Source: Candidatus Accumulibacter sp. UBA704
Lineage (GTDB): Bacteria > Pseudomonadota > Gammaproteobacteria > Burkholderiales > Rhodocyclaceae
Direction of reading: 5' to 3'
DNA: 44,974 bases
Assembly (NCBI GenBank): GCA_002304785.1
Contig: DBMG01000066.1
Location: forward strand, 28,223-73,196
Positions 33,159-41,851 of the stretch are shown piece by piece (the first letter of the stretch is position 1; each line of letters begins with the position of its first letter). A model generated the notes under the pieces. That model worked only from the letters and a program-made list of their open reading frames with translations, was not told the DNA's origin and made no database searches. The position numbers were made by a program, and so were the translations under genes.

Positions 33159-34069
33159 CGGCTACAGAAAGAGGCCGGTCGCTGGCGTCGCGAATAATGG
33201 GTCATCAACACTCCGCCGATGACCGCAGCGCCCCCGGCAAGGACGCCGGCGCCGAGACGTTCGTCGAGCAGCAGTGCTCCCAGCAGGACCGCGAAGACCG
33301 GCACCAGGTTGATGAACGCGGCAGCCTTGGTGCTACCAACATGGCTAATCGCTTCCGAGTACCAGGTGAAGGCCACGGCGGTTCCGAACAGCCCGAGAAA
33401 GGCGATACTCGTGGGCGCTCGCCACGTGACAGCCGAGAAGTCGAAGAGCGAACCTTGCGCAAGCGCACAAATCGTCAGCAGTACCCAGCCGGCCAGGCAG
33501 CCCCCGAAGGTCATGGCCAGTGGCGAGAAGCGGGCGGTAATTCCGCGATTGATCAGCGTGTAGGCCGTCCAGGAAAGCGCCGTGCCCAGCAACAGCCATT
33601 CGCCGAAACCAACCTCCCCGATGAGCAGCCGTTCCGGCTGTCCCTGAGTAACGACCAGCAGACAGCCGAACATGGCAAGCACGACCCCAAGTGCCTTGAG
33701 CGGCGACATGGGGAGGCCGAATACCAGCCAATCGGCCAAGGCGATAATGGCCGGGATGAAGGCGACGACCAGCGCGCCACGGCCTGCCTCGACATGCTGC
33801 AATGCGTAGAGGAAGAAGACGTTGTAGCAAAACACGCCGGTAAGTCCGAGGCTCGTCAGGATCAACCAGTCGCCAATTGTCCAGCGCGGGATTCCTTCGC
33901 GTCGGACAAGGAGCAGCCCGATAACCAGCGAGGCCAGCAGGAAGCGCCAGCTCGCGACGGCGAGCGGCGCCATTTCCTGTACGGCGCTGCGCCCGGCGAT
34001 CCATGTTCCGCCCCATAGAAAGGCGGTCAGAAGCAGTTTCAGAAGGATCAGCGGGCGGGTTCGGGACAT
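33155..34069 (-). CDS. DMT/EamA family permease
   Basis: EamA-type drug/metabolite transporters are ten-helix inner-membrane exporters built from two five-helix repeats. The start MSRTRPLILLKLLLTAFLWGG at 34069 gives 304 residues; a longer frame adds a hydrophilic stretch over the divergent gene's leader and is rejected. Repeat 1 includes FLWGGTWIAGRSAV and ALQHVEAGRGALVVAFIPA. Repeat 2 includes ALSWTAYTLINRGI and YSEAISHVGSTKAAAFINLVPVFA, all typical. The substrate is unknown. Its stop overlaps the start of the secreted hydrolase gene by 4 bp, so the two are probably co-expressed. It is divergent from the YajD-like gene. Confidence 0.93.
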   Translation of the reverse strand: MSRTRPLILLKLLLTAFLWGGTWIAGRSAVQEMAPLAVASWRFLLASLVIGLLLVRREGIPRWTIGDWLILTSLGLTGVFCYNVFFLYALQHVEAGRGALVVAFIPAIIALADWLVFGLPMSPLKALGVVLAMFGCLLVVTQGQPERLLIGEVGFGEWLLLGTALSWTAYTLINRGITARFSPLAMTFGGCLAGWVLLTICALAQGSLFDFSAVTWRAPTSIAFLGLFGTAVAFTWYSEAISHVGSTKAAAFINLVPVFAVLLGALLLDERLGAGVLAGGAAVIGGVLMTHYSRRQRPASFCSR

Positions 34070-34130
34070 GCGCCGATTATCCCACGGCTGCCGTACAATC
34101 GCCCCGGAATCAGCCTGCAAGGAGACTACG

Positions 34131-34517
34131 ATGGCAACGGACGAAGCAAAGCGAGCGCACACTGACCGAATGATCGCGCAAACCCTGCGTAATCGCCAAC
34201 AACGCGAACAGGGATACCGGGACCAGGCGCTGAAGATCTACCCGTGGATATGCGGTCGCTGCGCGCGGGAGTTCACCCGCGAGACTGTGCACCAACTGAC
34301 CGTGCATCACCGCGACCACAACCACGACAACAATCCCAAGGACGGAAGCAACTGGGAACTGCTCTGCCTGTATTGTCACGACAACGAGCACGCACGGGAA
34401 CTGGACGCCGAAGCGGCCCGGCGGGCGGGCGTCAGCGATGGAACAACAACTACGACCCGAGCTGGTTCAAATCCATTCGCCAACCTGCGCGAGCTTATGG
34501 AAAAGAGCAAGCGCTAA
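34131..34517 (+). CDS. YajD-like HNH nuclease-fold protein
   Basis: The ATG at 34131 has AAGGAG 6 bases upstream and encodes 128 residues. The protein matches the small YajD family of HNH-fold proteins. Two CxxC knuckles (C41/C44 and C79/C82) should bind structural zinc around the core VHHRDHNHDNNPKDGSNW and LCLYCHDNEHAR, with H59/H60, D62, H65, N74, H83 and H87 available for a beta-beta-alpha metal site. The N terminus is a charged helix. Biological role and substrate are not established for the family. It stands alone, divergent from the DMT permease and convergent with ubiT, with 17 bp between stops. Confidence 0.92.
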   Translation: MATDEAKRAHTDRMIAQTLRNRQQREQGYRDQALKIYPWICGRCAREFTRETVHQLTVHHRDHNHDNNPKDGSNWELLCLYCHDNEHARELDAEAARRAGVSDGTTTTTRAGSNPFANLRELMEKSKR

Positions 34518-34534
34518 CTTTCTTGACTTCACAT

Positions 34535-34999
34535 TCAATGCCGAAATGCCGGGATTCCCGAAAATTTCGGCCATTCCATGGCGTCGAGCATGTTCTTGAC
34601 GATCAGCCCGAGTTCCGTGTCGCCTTCGATCGACAGCGTGCGGTTGAAAAACAGCGTGTCCGGGTCTTCCTGGCGTGCGGCCAGTTGCAGGAATGCGCTC
34701 AGGTTGGCGCGGAATGCGAGGTCGGGTGTGTCGGGAACGGCAAACAGGGGGCGGAACAGGCCGTTGCGGAAGGTGAAGGCGGCGCGCCCGCCGGTGTCGA
34801 GCACGTCGATCAGGAAGCTGCGGCCTTCGAGGAGTTCAAGACTATCTTCCGGCAGCAACTTCATTTTGACCACGGCGTTGAGCCCAGCGGTCAGTGCCAC
34901 GGCGTGCGGCCACTGCGGCAGTCGGTTGCCGACGCTGGCGACAAAGGACGGCAGCGTGAAGCTGGGGATGGTGAGCGATTTAAAGAAACCGTTGGACAT
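34535..34999 (-). CDS. ubiT: Ubiquinone anaerobic biosynthesis accessory factor UbiT
   Basis: UbiT (YhbT) is an SCP2-like lipid-binding protein needed with UbiU and UbiV for oxygen-independent ubiquinone synthesis, where it probably binds the polyprenylated intermediates. The ATG at 34999 gives 154 residues. The SCP2 fold is seen in LLEGRSFLIDVLDTGGRAAFTF, DLAFRANLSAFLQLAARQEDPDTLFFNRTLSIEGDTELGL and VKNMLDAME. A longer frame reaching 35350 is a shadow of ubiV. It begins 2 bp after the ubiV stop and is the last gene of the ubiU-ubiV-ubiT operon. Confidence 0.95.
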   Translation of the reverse strand: MSNGFFKSLTIPSFTLPSFVASVGNRLPQWPHAVALTAGLNAVVKMKLLPEDSLELLEGRSFLIDVLDTGGRAAFTFRNGLFRPLFAVPDTPDLAFRANLSAFLQLAARQEDPDTLFFNRTLSIEGDTELGLIVKNMLDAMEWPKFSGIPAFRH

Positions 35000-35001
35000 G
35001 A

Positions 35002-35919
35002 TCAGACTCCCTGCAATTCGGTGAGTGCGGCTTGGTGCTTGGCAACGATGCCGGCTTCGCCGAACCAGTAGCCGTCGACCATGCCGTCGGGTGCCCATTC
35101 TCGCGCAGCGGGCGAAGGTCTTCCACCGAATTTGACACCATTCCGTGCGGCGTCGAACGCGGCGATGATCTCTGCCATGTGATGTGGTTGCGGGCTTAGG
35201 CGCACGATGTCGATGCCCATCGAGAGCATGTCGGGAACCTCGGTCAGCAGGTTGTAGGTCTGCGCCGACATCGTCTGGATACCGTTGATGGCCAGGAACG
35301 GCTGTCCTTCGCGCGTTTTCAGCGTGATCGCCTCCGGGTGTTCCATGCACTTGAACTGGCAGTCATCCTTGTTCAGGTTGTAATGCCGGGCCGTGAAGCA
35401 GCGCGCCGAAAACGCCAGCGGCAGCTTGCCGAAAGCGAAGACTTCCGTTTCGACCCCTTCCGGGCGGGTCCGGTGCAGCGTCTCGATCAGTGCGCGCGTG
35501 CCTTCGAGCGGCGGCACCCAGCGCTGCAGACCGTAGCGGCGGAAGGTGGCCAGCGTCGTGGCGTTGTAGATGTTGAGGTGCGGGCCGGCGACGAACGGAC
35601 GTCCGGCAGCGACGTTGACGGCGCCGAGGTCGTTGGCCTCAACCTTGCAACCAGCTTCGTCTATCAGCCGGCGCAACGCCTTGAGGTCGCTTTCCGATTC
35701 GAGCAGGGCCTGCGCCGAAACGACGACCTCCTTGCCGGCATCGGTCAGTTTCCTTGCCAGGTCGATCCAGTCAGTGACGCGCAACTGCTGCCGGCGCGAA
35801 CAGACGACTTCGCCGACATGGATGATGTCGAGCGCGGCAACCTGCGCCATTTCAACGTAGAAATCGAGGACCTTATCCTTCGGCCAGAAGTAGAGCAGGG
35901 GTCCGAGCGAGAGTTTCAT
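35002..35919 (-). CDS. ubiV: O2-independent ubiquinone hydroxylation protein UbiV
   Basis: UbiV and UbiU form a U32-type heterodimer that carries iron-sulfur clusters and hydroxylates the ubiquinone ring without O2, using prephenate as oxygen donor. The 305-residue protein shows the four cluster cysteines C40 (HVGEVVCSRR), C174, C187 and C191 (ARCFTARHYNLNKDDCQFKC). The last three have the same 13/4 spacing as the E. coli protein. It starts 4 bp after ubiU ends and is followed by ubiT after 2 bp, so the trio is one transcription unit. A predicted FNR/Anr site precedes the operon. Confidence 0.97.
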   Translation of the reverse strand: MKLSLGPLLYFWPKDKVLDFYVEMAQVAALDIIHVGEVVCSRRQQLRVTDWIDLARKLTDAGKEVVVSAQALLESESDLKALRRLIDEAGCKVEANDLGAVNVAAGRPFVAGPHLNIYNATTLATFRRYGLQRWVPPLEGTRALIETLHRTRPEGVETEVFAFGKLPLAFSARCFTARHYNLNKDDCQFKCMEHPEAITLKTREGQPFLAINGIQTMSAQTYNLLTEVPDMLSMGIDIVRLSPQPHHMAEIIAAFDAARNGVKFGGRPSPAAREWAPDGMVDGYWFGEAGIVAKHQAALTELQGV

Positions 35920-35923
35920 CGGT

Positions 35924-36937
35924 TCATCTCCACGGACGGTTATAGGCGCCGAGGGTCACCTGGGTGCCTTCGGCCACTTTGCCCAACTCGGCCTGCCAGG
36001 CCGGCTTGACCTTGAACTGTTCCGGCCCTCTGCCGAGCTCGTCGAGCGCAGCGCGCAGCGTCCGCGTAACCTGCGCTACGTAGGCCGGGCTGCGCTGGCG
36101 GCCTTCGACCTTGATCGCCGAGACGCCGATCCTGACAATGTCCGGCAGCAGTTCGAGCACGTTCAGGCTGGTCGGCTCCTCCAGCGCGTAGTAAGTGGAA
36201 CCGTTGACCTCGAAGCGGCCCTTGCACAGCGTCGGGTATCCGGCGGGCTCGTTGTCGCCGTAGCGGTCTATCAGGATGCCGTTGAGGCGCGTCGACATTT
36301 GCCCGGGCGTCTTTTCCCACTTGACGAACTTGGCCGGCGAACAGGCGCCTACGGTGTTCGGCGATTCGCCGGTGGCGTAGGAGGAGAGCCAGCAGCGGCC
36401 TTCGTTCATCACGCACAGGCTGCCGAAGCCGAATACCTCGATCTCGATCGGGGTGTTCCTGATGACCATTTCCACTTGTGCAAGTGTCAATACGCGCGGT
36501 AGCACGGCGCGCTGCACCCCGAATTCGCGATGGGCGAAATTGACCGCTTCGTAGCTGGTTGCCGATCCCTGTACCGAAAGGTGCAGACGAAGATTCGGGT
36601 GGCGCTTGCTGGCGTAATCGAGCAGACCGATATCGGCCAGGATCACGGCATCGACGCCGAGATCGGCGGCGCCATCGACGGCGATCTGCCAGTCGGCCTC
36701 GCGATCAGGCTGGGGAAAAGTGTTGATGGCCATCAGCACGTGTTTGCCCCGCGCATGCGCATAGTTGATGCCTTCGACCATGGCCTTGCGGTCGAAATTC
36801 AGGCCGGCGAAATTGCGCGCGTTGGTGTCGTTCTTGTAGCCGAAATAGACGGTGTCGGCGCCGTTATCGACAGCTGCCTTGAGCGCCGGCAGGCTGCCGG
36901 CCGGGCAGACGAGTTCGGGAGTTTTCTGCTGCAACAT
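35924..36937 (-). CDS. ubiU: O2-independent ubiquinone hydroxylation protein UbiU
   Basis: UbiU is the partner of UbiV in anaerobic ubiquinone synthesis. The start MLQQKTPELVCPAGSLPALK at 36937 gives 337 residues; an in-frame ATG 48 bases upstream lies between the predicted transcription start and the promoter and is rejected. Cluster cysteines are C165, C172, C189 and C228 (FGSLCVMNEGRCW ... GACSPAKF ... PTLCKGRF), with 7/17/39 spacing as in E. coli UbiU. The U32 motif VEGRQRSPAYVAQVTR is present. It is first in ubiU-ubiV-ubiT, with a -10 element and FNR/Anr box upstream. Confidence 0.97.
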   Translation of the reverse strand: MLQQKTPELVCPAGSLPALKAAVDNGADTVYFGYKNDTNARNFAGLNFDRKAMVEGINYAHARGKHVLMAINTFPQPDREADWQIAVDGAADLGVDAVILADIGLLDYASKRHPNLRLHLSVQGSATSYEAVNFAHREFGVQRAVLPRVLTLAQVEMVIRNTPIEIEVFGFGSLCVMNEGRCWLSSYATGESPNTVGACSPAKFVKWEKTPGQMSTRLNGILIDRYGDNEPAGYPTLCKGRFEVNGSTYYALEEPTSLNVLELLPDIVRIGVSAIKVEGRQRSPAYVAQVTRTLRAALDELGRGPEQFKVKPAWQAELGKVAEGTQVTLGAYNRPWR

Positions 36938-36956
36938 GGTGAGTCTCGAAAAACGA

Positions 36957-37004
36957 AGCGGGAAGTATACCGGCCGGAGCACCAAACTGCATGATTTTTA
37001 TCAA
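36957..37004 (-). promoter_or_regulatory. Predicted FNR/Anr-dependent promoter of ubiUVT
   Basis: On the minus strand TTGATAAAAATCAT (37004-36991) matches the FNR/Anr box TTGAT-N4-ATCAA at nine of ten positions. A -10 hexamer TATACT lies at 36969-36964. A transcription start near 36957 would put the box centre about 41 bp upstream, the class II activation position, and leave a 20-base leader before ubiU. Confidence 0.75.
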
Positions 37005-37014
37005 TTTTCCGGTG

Positions 37015-37809
37015 TCATTCGGATGCATTTCGCGGCTTTCGCGGTGCGTTGGCAAACAGCCGGTCGTAGAGCCAGTTCGGCAGCAGGCGCAAGCCTTTGG
37101 CAACAATTCCCATCTGCCAGGGAATGACGGTGTAGCTGGTGCCGCGCTCGATGGCGCGGGCGAAGCGGCGGGCGGCTTCGGCGGCCGGGAGCATGAAGGG
37201 CATGGGGTACGGATTGATCGCGGTCATCGGGGTTTCGATGTATCCCGGCGCAATGGTCACGACCCTGATGCCGCTGCTGCGCATTTCCAGGCGCAGGCTT
37301 TCGAGATAGCTGATCGCCGCCGCCTTGGAGGCGCTGTAGGCCTCGGCGCCAGGCAGGCCGCGGATACCGGCGACCGAGGCAATGCCGACCAGCCGGCCGG
37401 GATTGCCTTCTGCCGCCCGTTGCCGCATGGCCGGAATGAAGGGCGAAAAGGTGGCGGCCAGGCCGAAGACGTTGATGTCGAGGATGCGCCGGATGACGTC
37501 GAGGTCTTCGCGGCATTCGGTCAGCGTGCCGGAGGACACGCCGGCGTTGGCGACGACAATGTCCGGGGGACCGCAGCGGACGATGAAATCCTCGGCAGCT
37601 GCCTGCAGGGCCGCGGCATCGGCGACATCAAGCGGATAACAAGAAACGCTTGCCGCGCCGGCGCTGGATAGCTCTCGTACGAGTGCCTGCAACTGCTCTC
37701 CGCGGCGTGCCGCCAAACCGAGGGCGGCGCCCTGGCCGGCGTAGTAACGCGCCAGCGCGCTGCCGATTCCGGACGACGCGCCGGTAATGAATACGCGGTG
37801 GGCTGGCAA
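37015..37809 (-). CDS. Short-chain dehydrogenase/reductase
   Basis: SDR enzymes are NAD(P)-dependent oxidoreductases with a Rossmann fold. The 264-residue protein has the cofactor motif TGASSGIG (9-16), NAG (88-90), the catalytic S145 and the YSASK pair Y158/K162. The C-terminal tail (GLRLLPNWLYDRLFANAPRK) resembles SDRs that sit at the membrane surface and act on lipids or long-chain substrates, but substrate is not known. It begins 5 bp after dsbA on the same strand, in the argS-SPOR-dsbA-SDR series, and ends 10 bp before the ubiU FNR box. Confidence 0.94.
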   Translation of the reverse strand: MPAHRVFITGASSGIGSALARYYAGQGAALGLAARRGEQLQALVRELSSAGAASVSCYPLDVADAAALQAAAEDFIVRCGPPDIVVANAGVSSGTLTECREDLDVIRRILDINVFGLAATFSPFIPAMRQRAAEGNPGRLVGIASVAGIRGLPGAEAYSASKAAAISYLESLRLEMRSSGIRVVTIAPGYIETPMTAINPYPMPFMLPAAEAARRFARAIERGTSYTVIPWQMGIVAKGLRLLPNWLYDRLFANAPRKPRNASE

Positions 37810-37814
37810 CGCGG

Positions 37815-38498
37815 CTACTTTTGCGGAATCGGCTTGGCCGGCGCTTTTCCTGACGGCTTGTCGCTCTTCGGATTCCGTTCCTCGCGCCGCTTTTCGATGA
37901 CCTTGTCCGTCAGCGCCAGAAGTTCCTGCAGACTCTTTCCGCCGACCAGGTAACGGCCGTCCACGGCTATGGCCGGAACTCCCTGGATGCGGAAATTGCG
38001 CGCCATCTGATCGGCGCGCTTGGTTTTGCTATTGACGTTGAAGGATTTCCAGGCGTCGCCGAACTTCAAGGCATCGACCCCTTGCGACGTGACCCACTCG
38101 GTGATGCTTTTCTCGTTGATCAGTTTCAACCCCTTCACGTGAATGGCGTTGAACAGGGGCGTATCGAGCCGCGCCAGGTCTCCCGTCGTCTCGAGCGAAT
38201 AAAACAGCTTGGCCATCAGTTCGTAGAAGGGGTTGAAGCTGACCGGCACGCGCTTGAACACGACATCCGCCGGCAGTTTCGCCGCCCATTGGTGAATCGC
38301 CGGGTTGAGGTCGTTGCAGTGCGGACAGGCATAGGAGAAGAACTCGACGACCTCGATCCTGGACGGGTCGTCCGTCGGTTGTACCGGCTCGATGACGGCA
38401 TAGTCGCGTCCGGCGACCAGCTGGGCCTGTGCGGGAGCGCTGATTGCGAACAGCCCGACGGTCAGGGCGGCAAGCCATCCCCACAGTTTATTCCTCAT
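37815..38498 (-). CDS. dsbA: Periplasmic thiol:disulfide interchange protein DsbA
   Basis: DsbA oxidises cysteines of secreted proteins. The 227-residue protein has a signal peptide (LAALTVGLFAISAPAQA), the CPHC active site (C58-C61) in FFSYACPHC, and the cis-Pro loop GVPAIAVDGRY in the thioredoxin fold with helical insertion. A Lys/Pro-rich tail of about 20 residues (RNPKSDKPSGKAPAKPIPQK) extends past the usual end. GAGGAG precedes the ATG. It lies 15 bp after the SPOR gene. The secreted alpha/beta hydrolase in this window has Cys residues that could be its clients, by inference. Confidence 0.96.
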   Translation of the reverse strand: MRNKLWGWLAALTVGLFAISAPAQAQLVAGRDYAVIEPVQPTDDPSRIEVVEFFSYACPHCNDLNPAIHQWAAKLPADVVFKRVPVSFNPFYELMAKLFYSLETTGDLARLDTPLFNAIHVKGLKLINEKSITEWVTSQGVDALKFGDAWKSFNVNSKTKRADQMARNFRIQGVPAIAVDGRYLVGGKSLQELLALTDKVIEKRREERNPKSDKPSGKAPAKPIPQK

Positions 38499-38513
38499 GC
38501 ATCTCTCCTCGTT

Positions 38514-39158
38514 TCAATCCTTCTTCACGACATTGGCCTCGATACCCTGGCGGGCCAGTTCGGCTCGCATGGCATTGACCTCCTCGATTTTCCTGAACGG
38601 GCCCAGCCGCACGCGGTACCAGACCTTGTCCTGCAGCATCACCTGCTGGATGGAGGCTTCGGCGCCCATCATGGCCAACTTGGCCTTCTGGTTGTCAGCG
38701 TCGCCGGCGTTCTGGAAGGAACCCGTCTGCAGATAGACCGGTTCCTTGAGCGCGGTTTCCTTCCCATCCTTGCCTTTGGTTCCTTCCGCCTGTTTTGGTT
38801 CTCCTGATTTTCCGTCGGCCGGCTTGGGATCGGGGATCGCCTCGCTGTTCCCCGGGAGGATCTTATAGAAATCGAAGCGCGGCTTATCGCCGGGCTGCGG
38901 AACCGGGTCGCCGGGCTTGCCCGGGAGTGCCAGCGGCGCCTGCGGCGCGCCCGTCTGTTGCGGCGGTTGCGGAGCTGTCGGGGTGGGGGGCTGTGCCTTG
39001 TTGGAGAAAGGTGCCGGCGTTTTGTGGATGTACCAGACGACGCCGGCCGCGGCGAGGACGCCGATAACCAGGCCGAGAAACAGACCGATCAGTGTTCCGC
39101 CACCCGATTTGCGGCGGGATGCGTTGCTGCGTTTGCGCGGTTTCATGTCACGACTCAT
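38514..39158 (-). CDS. SPOR-domain membrane protein (FtsN-like)
   Basis: The start at 39158 (MSRDMKPRKRSN) gives 214 residues with the bitopic layout of FtsN-like proteins: a basic cytoplasmic N terminus and one membrane helix (about 23-44, LIGLFLGLVIGVLAAAGVVW). A long Pro/Gln/Gly-rich periplasmic linker (about 50-135) follows, then a C-terminal SPOR domain (VYLQTGSFQNAGDADNQKAKL ... VWYRVRLGPFRKIEEVNAMR). SPOR domains bind denuded glycan at the division septum. A longer frame overlaps argS and is rejected. Position right after argS and before dsbA is a common betaproteobacterial order. Confidence 0.94.
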   Translation of the reverse strand: MSRDMKPRKRSNASRRKSGGGTLIGLFLGLVIGVLAAAGVVWYIHKTPAPFSNKAQPPTPTAPQPPQQTGAPQAPLALPGKPGDPVPQPGDKPRFDFYKILPGNSEAIPDPKPADGKSGEPKQAEGTKGKDGKETALKEPVYLQTGSFQNAGDADNQKAKLAMMGAEASIQQVMLQDKVWYRVRLGPFRKIEEVNAMRAELARQGIEANVVKKD

Positions 39159-39180
39159 GGGGAGTTCCGGTTTCTCGGAC

Positions 39181-40944
39181 TTACATGGATTGCGGGCAGC
39201 TGACGCCGATGATGGCCATGCCGTTGCGGATGACTTGGCGGACGGCGGCCGCCAGCGCGATGCGGGCATCCTTCAGCGCAACGTCGTCGACCAGCATGCG
39301 TTCGGCATTGTAGTAGCTGTGGAACTCGGCGGCCAGATCCTTGAGATAGAAGGCAATCATGTGTGGCGCCAGTTCGCGCGAGGCTGATTCGACGATTTCC
39401 GGAAACTCGCCGAGCTTGGCGGCGACAGCCAGTTCATGTGGGCTGTCGAGGCGCCCGAAGTCCGCCTTGCGCAGGACTTCGTCGTCGCCGTCCCACTGGG
39501 CCAGCACCGAGCACACACGGGCATGGGCATACTGGATGTAGTAGACCGGGTTCTCGTTGGTCTGGCTCTTGGCCAGGTCCAGGTCGAAATCGAGATGCTG
39601 GTCCGACTTGCGCAGCACGTAGAAGAAACGGCAGGCATCGTTGCCGACTTCGTCGCGCAGCGTGCGCAAGGTCACGAACTCGCCGGAACGCGTGGACATC
39701 GAGGCCTTCTGGCCGTTGCGGTAGAGCACGGCGAACTGCACGAGGGCGACATCCAGAACGTCGGGGTCGAGTTCAAGTGCCTTGAGCGCGCCCTTTACCC
39801 GTGGAATGTAGCCGTGGTGGTCAGCGCCCCAGATATTGATGATCCGGTCGAAGCCGCGTTCAAACTTGTTTAGGTGATACGCGATGTCGGAAGCGAAATA
39901 CGTGTACAGGCCGTTGTCGCGCTGCACCACGCGGTCCTTCTCGTCGCCGAAATCGGTGGACTTGAACCACAGTGCGCCATTCTGCTCGTAAAGATGCCCT
40001 GTCGCGTTCAGCCGCTCGACGCAGCGCTCGACGAGGCCGGTATCGAACAGCGATTTTTCGGAGAACCACACGTCGTAATGCACGCCGAAATCCTCGAGGT
40101 CGCTCCGACAGTCCTCGAGCTGTTCGGTAAGCACGTGGTTGTGCACGTAGTTCCACTCTTCTGCGAGCAGGCGTTTGGCGTTGGCGATCAGCGCGTCAAG
40201 ATGCGCTTCGCGCTGCGCCTTGGCATCTTCGTCCGCCCTGTCCGGTGCCGGCAGTCCCGGAGTGCCTTCGAGAACCTCGGAGGTTGCGCGGGCGTACTTG
40301 TCGCCGTGCGCGATCTTCATCTCCATGGCCATGTTGCGCACGTAGTCGCCCTGATAGCCGTTGGGCGGGAAGGTGATCCGATGATCGTGCAATTCCAGGT
40401 AGCGCAGCCAGGCCGATGTGGCCAGGATGTCCATCTGGCGGCCGGCGTCATTGACGTAGTATTCGCGAGTCACGTCCCAACCGGCGAAGGCCATCAGGTT
40501 GCACAGGCTGGCGCCGTAAGCCGCGCCGCGCCCGTGGCCGACGTGCAGCGGTCCGGTCGGGTTGGCCGAAACGAATTCGATCTGCACTTTCCTGTTGCCG
40601 CCAATCGACGACCGGCCAAAATTCTCGCCCTGTTCGAGGACGTTGCGCACGACTTCCAGCTTGGCCGAACGGTGCAGATGGAAGTTGATGAATCCAGCGC
40701 CGGCGATCTCCATATTGGCGACGAAAGGCGATGGCGGAATCTCTGAGAGCAGCAATTGCGCCAGTTCGCGGGGATTGCGCTTCATCGCGCGAGCAAGCTG
40801 CATGGCGAGGTTGCAGGCGAAATCGCCGTGCGCGGCCTGTTTCGGGCGTTCCAGGACGATCGCCGTTTCCGCCAGATCGGGCGCGAGGCTATTCAGCGCG
40901 GCGCGCATCAGGTCGGCGAGATGGTTTTTTATGTCGTGAGTCAT
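39181..40944 (-). CDS. argS: Arginyl-tRNA synthetase
   Basis: ArgRS charges tRNAArg with arginine and is a class I synthetase. The 587-residue protein has the N-terminal Arg-specific domain (about 1-110) and the HIGH-type motif HVGHGRG (134-140) after FVSANPTGPLH. A divergent KMSKS region appears as KASMSTRSG, and the C-terminal anticodon-binding domain ends AAVRQVIRNGMAIIGVSCPQSM. It precedes the SPOR gene by 22 bp and is first in the minus-strand series argS-SPOR-dsbA-SDR. Confidence 0.98.
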   Translation of the reverse strand: MTHDIKNHLADLMRAALNSLAPDLAETAIVLERPKQAAHGDFACNLAMQLARAMKRNPRELAQLLLSEIPPSPFVANMEIAGAGFINFHLHRSAKLEVVRNVLEQGENFGRSSIGGNRKVQIEFVSANPTGPLHVGHGRGAAYGASLCNLMAFAGWDVTREYYVNDAGRQMDILATSAWLRYLELHDHRITFPPNGYQGDYVRNMAMEMKIAHGDKYARATSEVLEGTPGLPAPDRADEDAKAQREAHLDALIANAKRLLAEEWNYVHNHVLTEQLEDCRSDLEDFGVHYDVWFSEKSLFDTGLVERCVERLNATGHLYEQNGALWFKSTDFGDEKDRVVQRDNGLYTYFASDIAYHLNKFERGFDRIINIWGADHHGYIPRVKGALKALELDPDVLDVALVQFAVLYRNGQKASMSTRSGEFVTLRTLRDEVGNDACRFFYVLRKSDQHLDFDLDLAKSQTNENPVYYIQYAHARVCSVLAQWDGDDEVLRKADFGRLDSPHELAVAAKLGEFPEIVESASRELAPHMIAFYLKDLAAEFHSYYNAERMLVDDVALKDARIALAAAVRQVIRNGMAIIGVSCPQSM

Positions 40945-41000
40945 TGCGGTGCGAATCCGGATGGTGAGCCAAGGGGCTGATTATACGATGCCGGGCGGCT

Positions 41001-41016
41001 TCCGCGTTTGCGCGGA
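41001..41016 (-). terminator. Hairpin after the DUF554 gene
   Basis: TCCGCG / CGCGGA form a 6-bp GC-rich stem with a 4-base loop, 2 bp after the DUF554 stop and 56 bp upstream of argS. There is no U-run after it on the minus strand, so it is a weak terminator candidate. Confidence 0.3.
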
Positions 41017-41018
41017 GA

Positions 41019-41735
41019 TTAAGCGAAGAATCTCGTCCACATGGCCGAAACGGGCATGACCAGCAGCAGCGCTGGGAGCATATTGACGATTGGAAAGATC
41101 TTGATGCCGCAGATGCGCAACCCGGTCGCCAGCATCACGATGCCGCCGCAGGCGGAAAAGTCGGCCAGCATGGCCGGCGTGGTCAGCGGCATCAACAGGC
41201 TTGCGCCGAAATAGAGAGCGCTCTGGATGGCGATCTGGGGTGCAGCGATGAGGGCCACCGAGAAACCGAGTTCGGTGGCGAAAATCATCGCCGTGAACAG
41301 ATCGAGCACGGACTTGGCCAGCAGGATGTTCGGCTCGCCCGTCATGCCTTCGTGGGTGGCACCGAATATGCCCATGCCGCTGGCGCAGAACAGCACCGAT
41401 ATCGTCACGAACTTGACGATGAAGCCATCGGCGCGAGAGTTGCCACAATCCCCCGGGCGGACGCGCTCAAAGCGCTTTTGCACCCACTTGATGGACAGTT
41501 CTAGGCCGCGTTCGAGATACAGCAGTTCTCCTATCAGGGCGCCGGCGATGAGCGCCAGGGAAACGGCCGGTAGCGCCTGGACCTTGTTGACCAGAACGGC
41601 GCCGATGCCCAGCGAGATCATGCCGCAGGTCAATGGCAGTGCCTCCTTGACACGGCGCGGGACCAATCGCCCGAGAAGTGCTCCCGAGACGGCGCCAACC
41701 ATCAGGGCGGCACTGTTGACCAGCGGACCCAGCAT
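41019..41735 (-). CDS. DUF554 integral membrane protein
   Basis: DUF554 (YdfK/YqgA) proteins are small integral membrane proteins of unknown function, sometimes called transporters. The 238-residue protein has about six hydrophobic segments and the family features GPLVNSAALMVGAVSGALLG, GALIGELLYLERGLE, TISVLFCASGMGIFGA and PQIAIQSALYFGASLL. A near-perfect Shine-Dalgarno sequence AGGAGGT (41747-41741) lies 5 bases before the ATG. It is divergent from the CaCA exchanger gene across 116 bp. Confidence 0.94.
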   Translation of the reverse strand: MLGPLVNSAALMVGAVSGALLGRLVPRRVKEALPLTCGMISLGIGAVLVNKVQALPAVSLALIAGALIGELLYLERGLELSIKWVQKRFERVRPGDCGNSRADGFIVKFVTISVLFCASGMGIFGATHEGMTGEPNILLAKSVLDLFTAMIFATELGFSVALIAAPQIAIQSALYFGASLLMPLTTPAMLADFSACGGIVMLATGLRICGIKIFPIVNMLPALLLVMPVSAMWTRFFA

Positions 41736-41851
41736 GCTAAACCTCCTGTTTGGACAATCAGTTGGCCAAAGGGACGGAAGGCTATGCCAGTCTCCGCCGG
41801 ATGTCTATATTGAAAAGGTTACCGCGTTGGCCATCAAAGGGGCTCCGCTTA

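Noticed and set aside
38132..38147. Further CACGTG-centred palindrome in dsbA
   Set aside because: Only the central TTCACGTGAA is kept; six of 16 parS positions mismatch, so it is not counted as parS.
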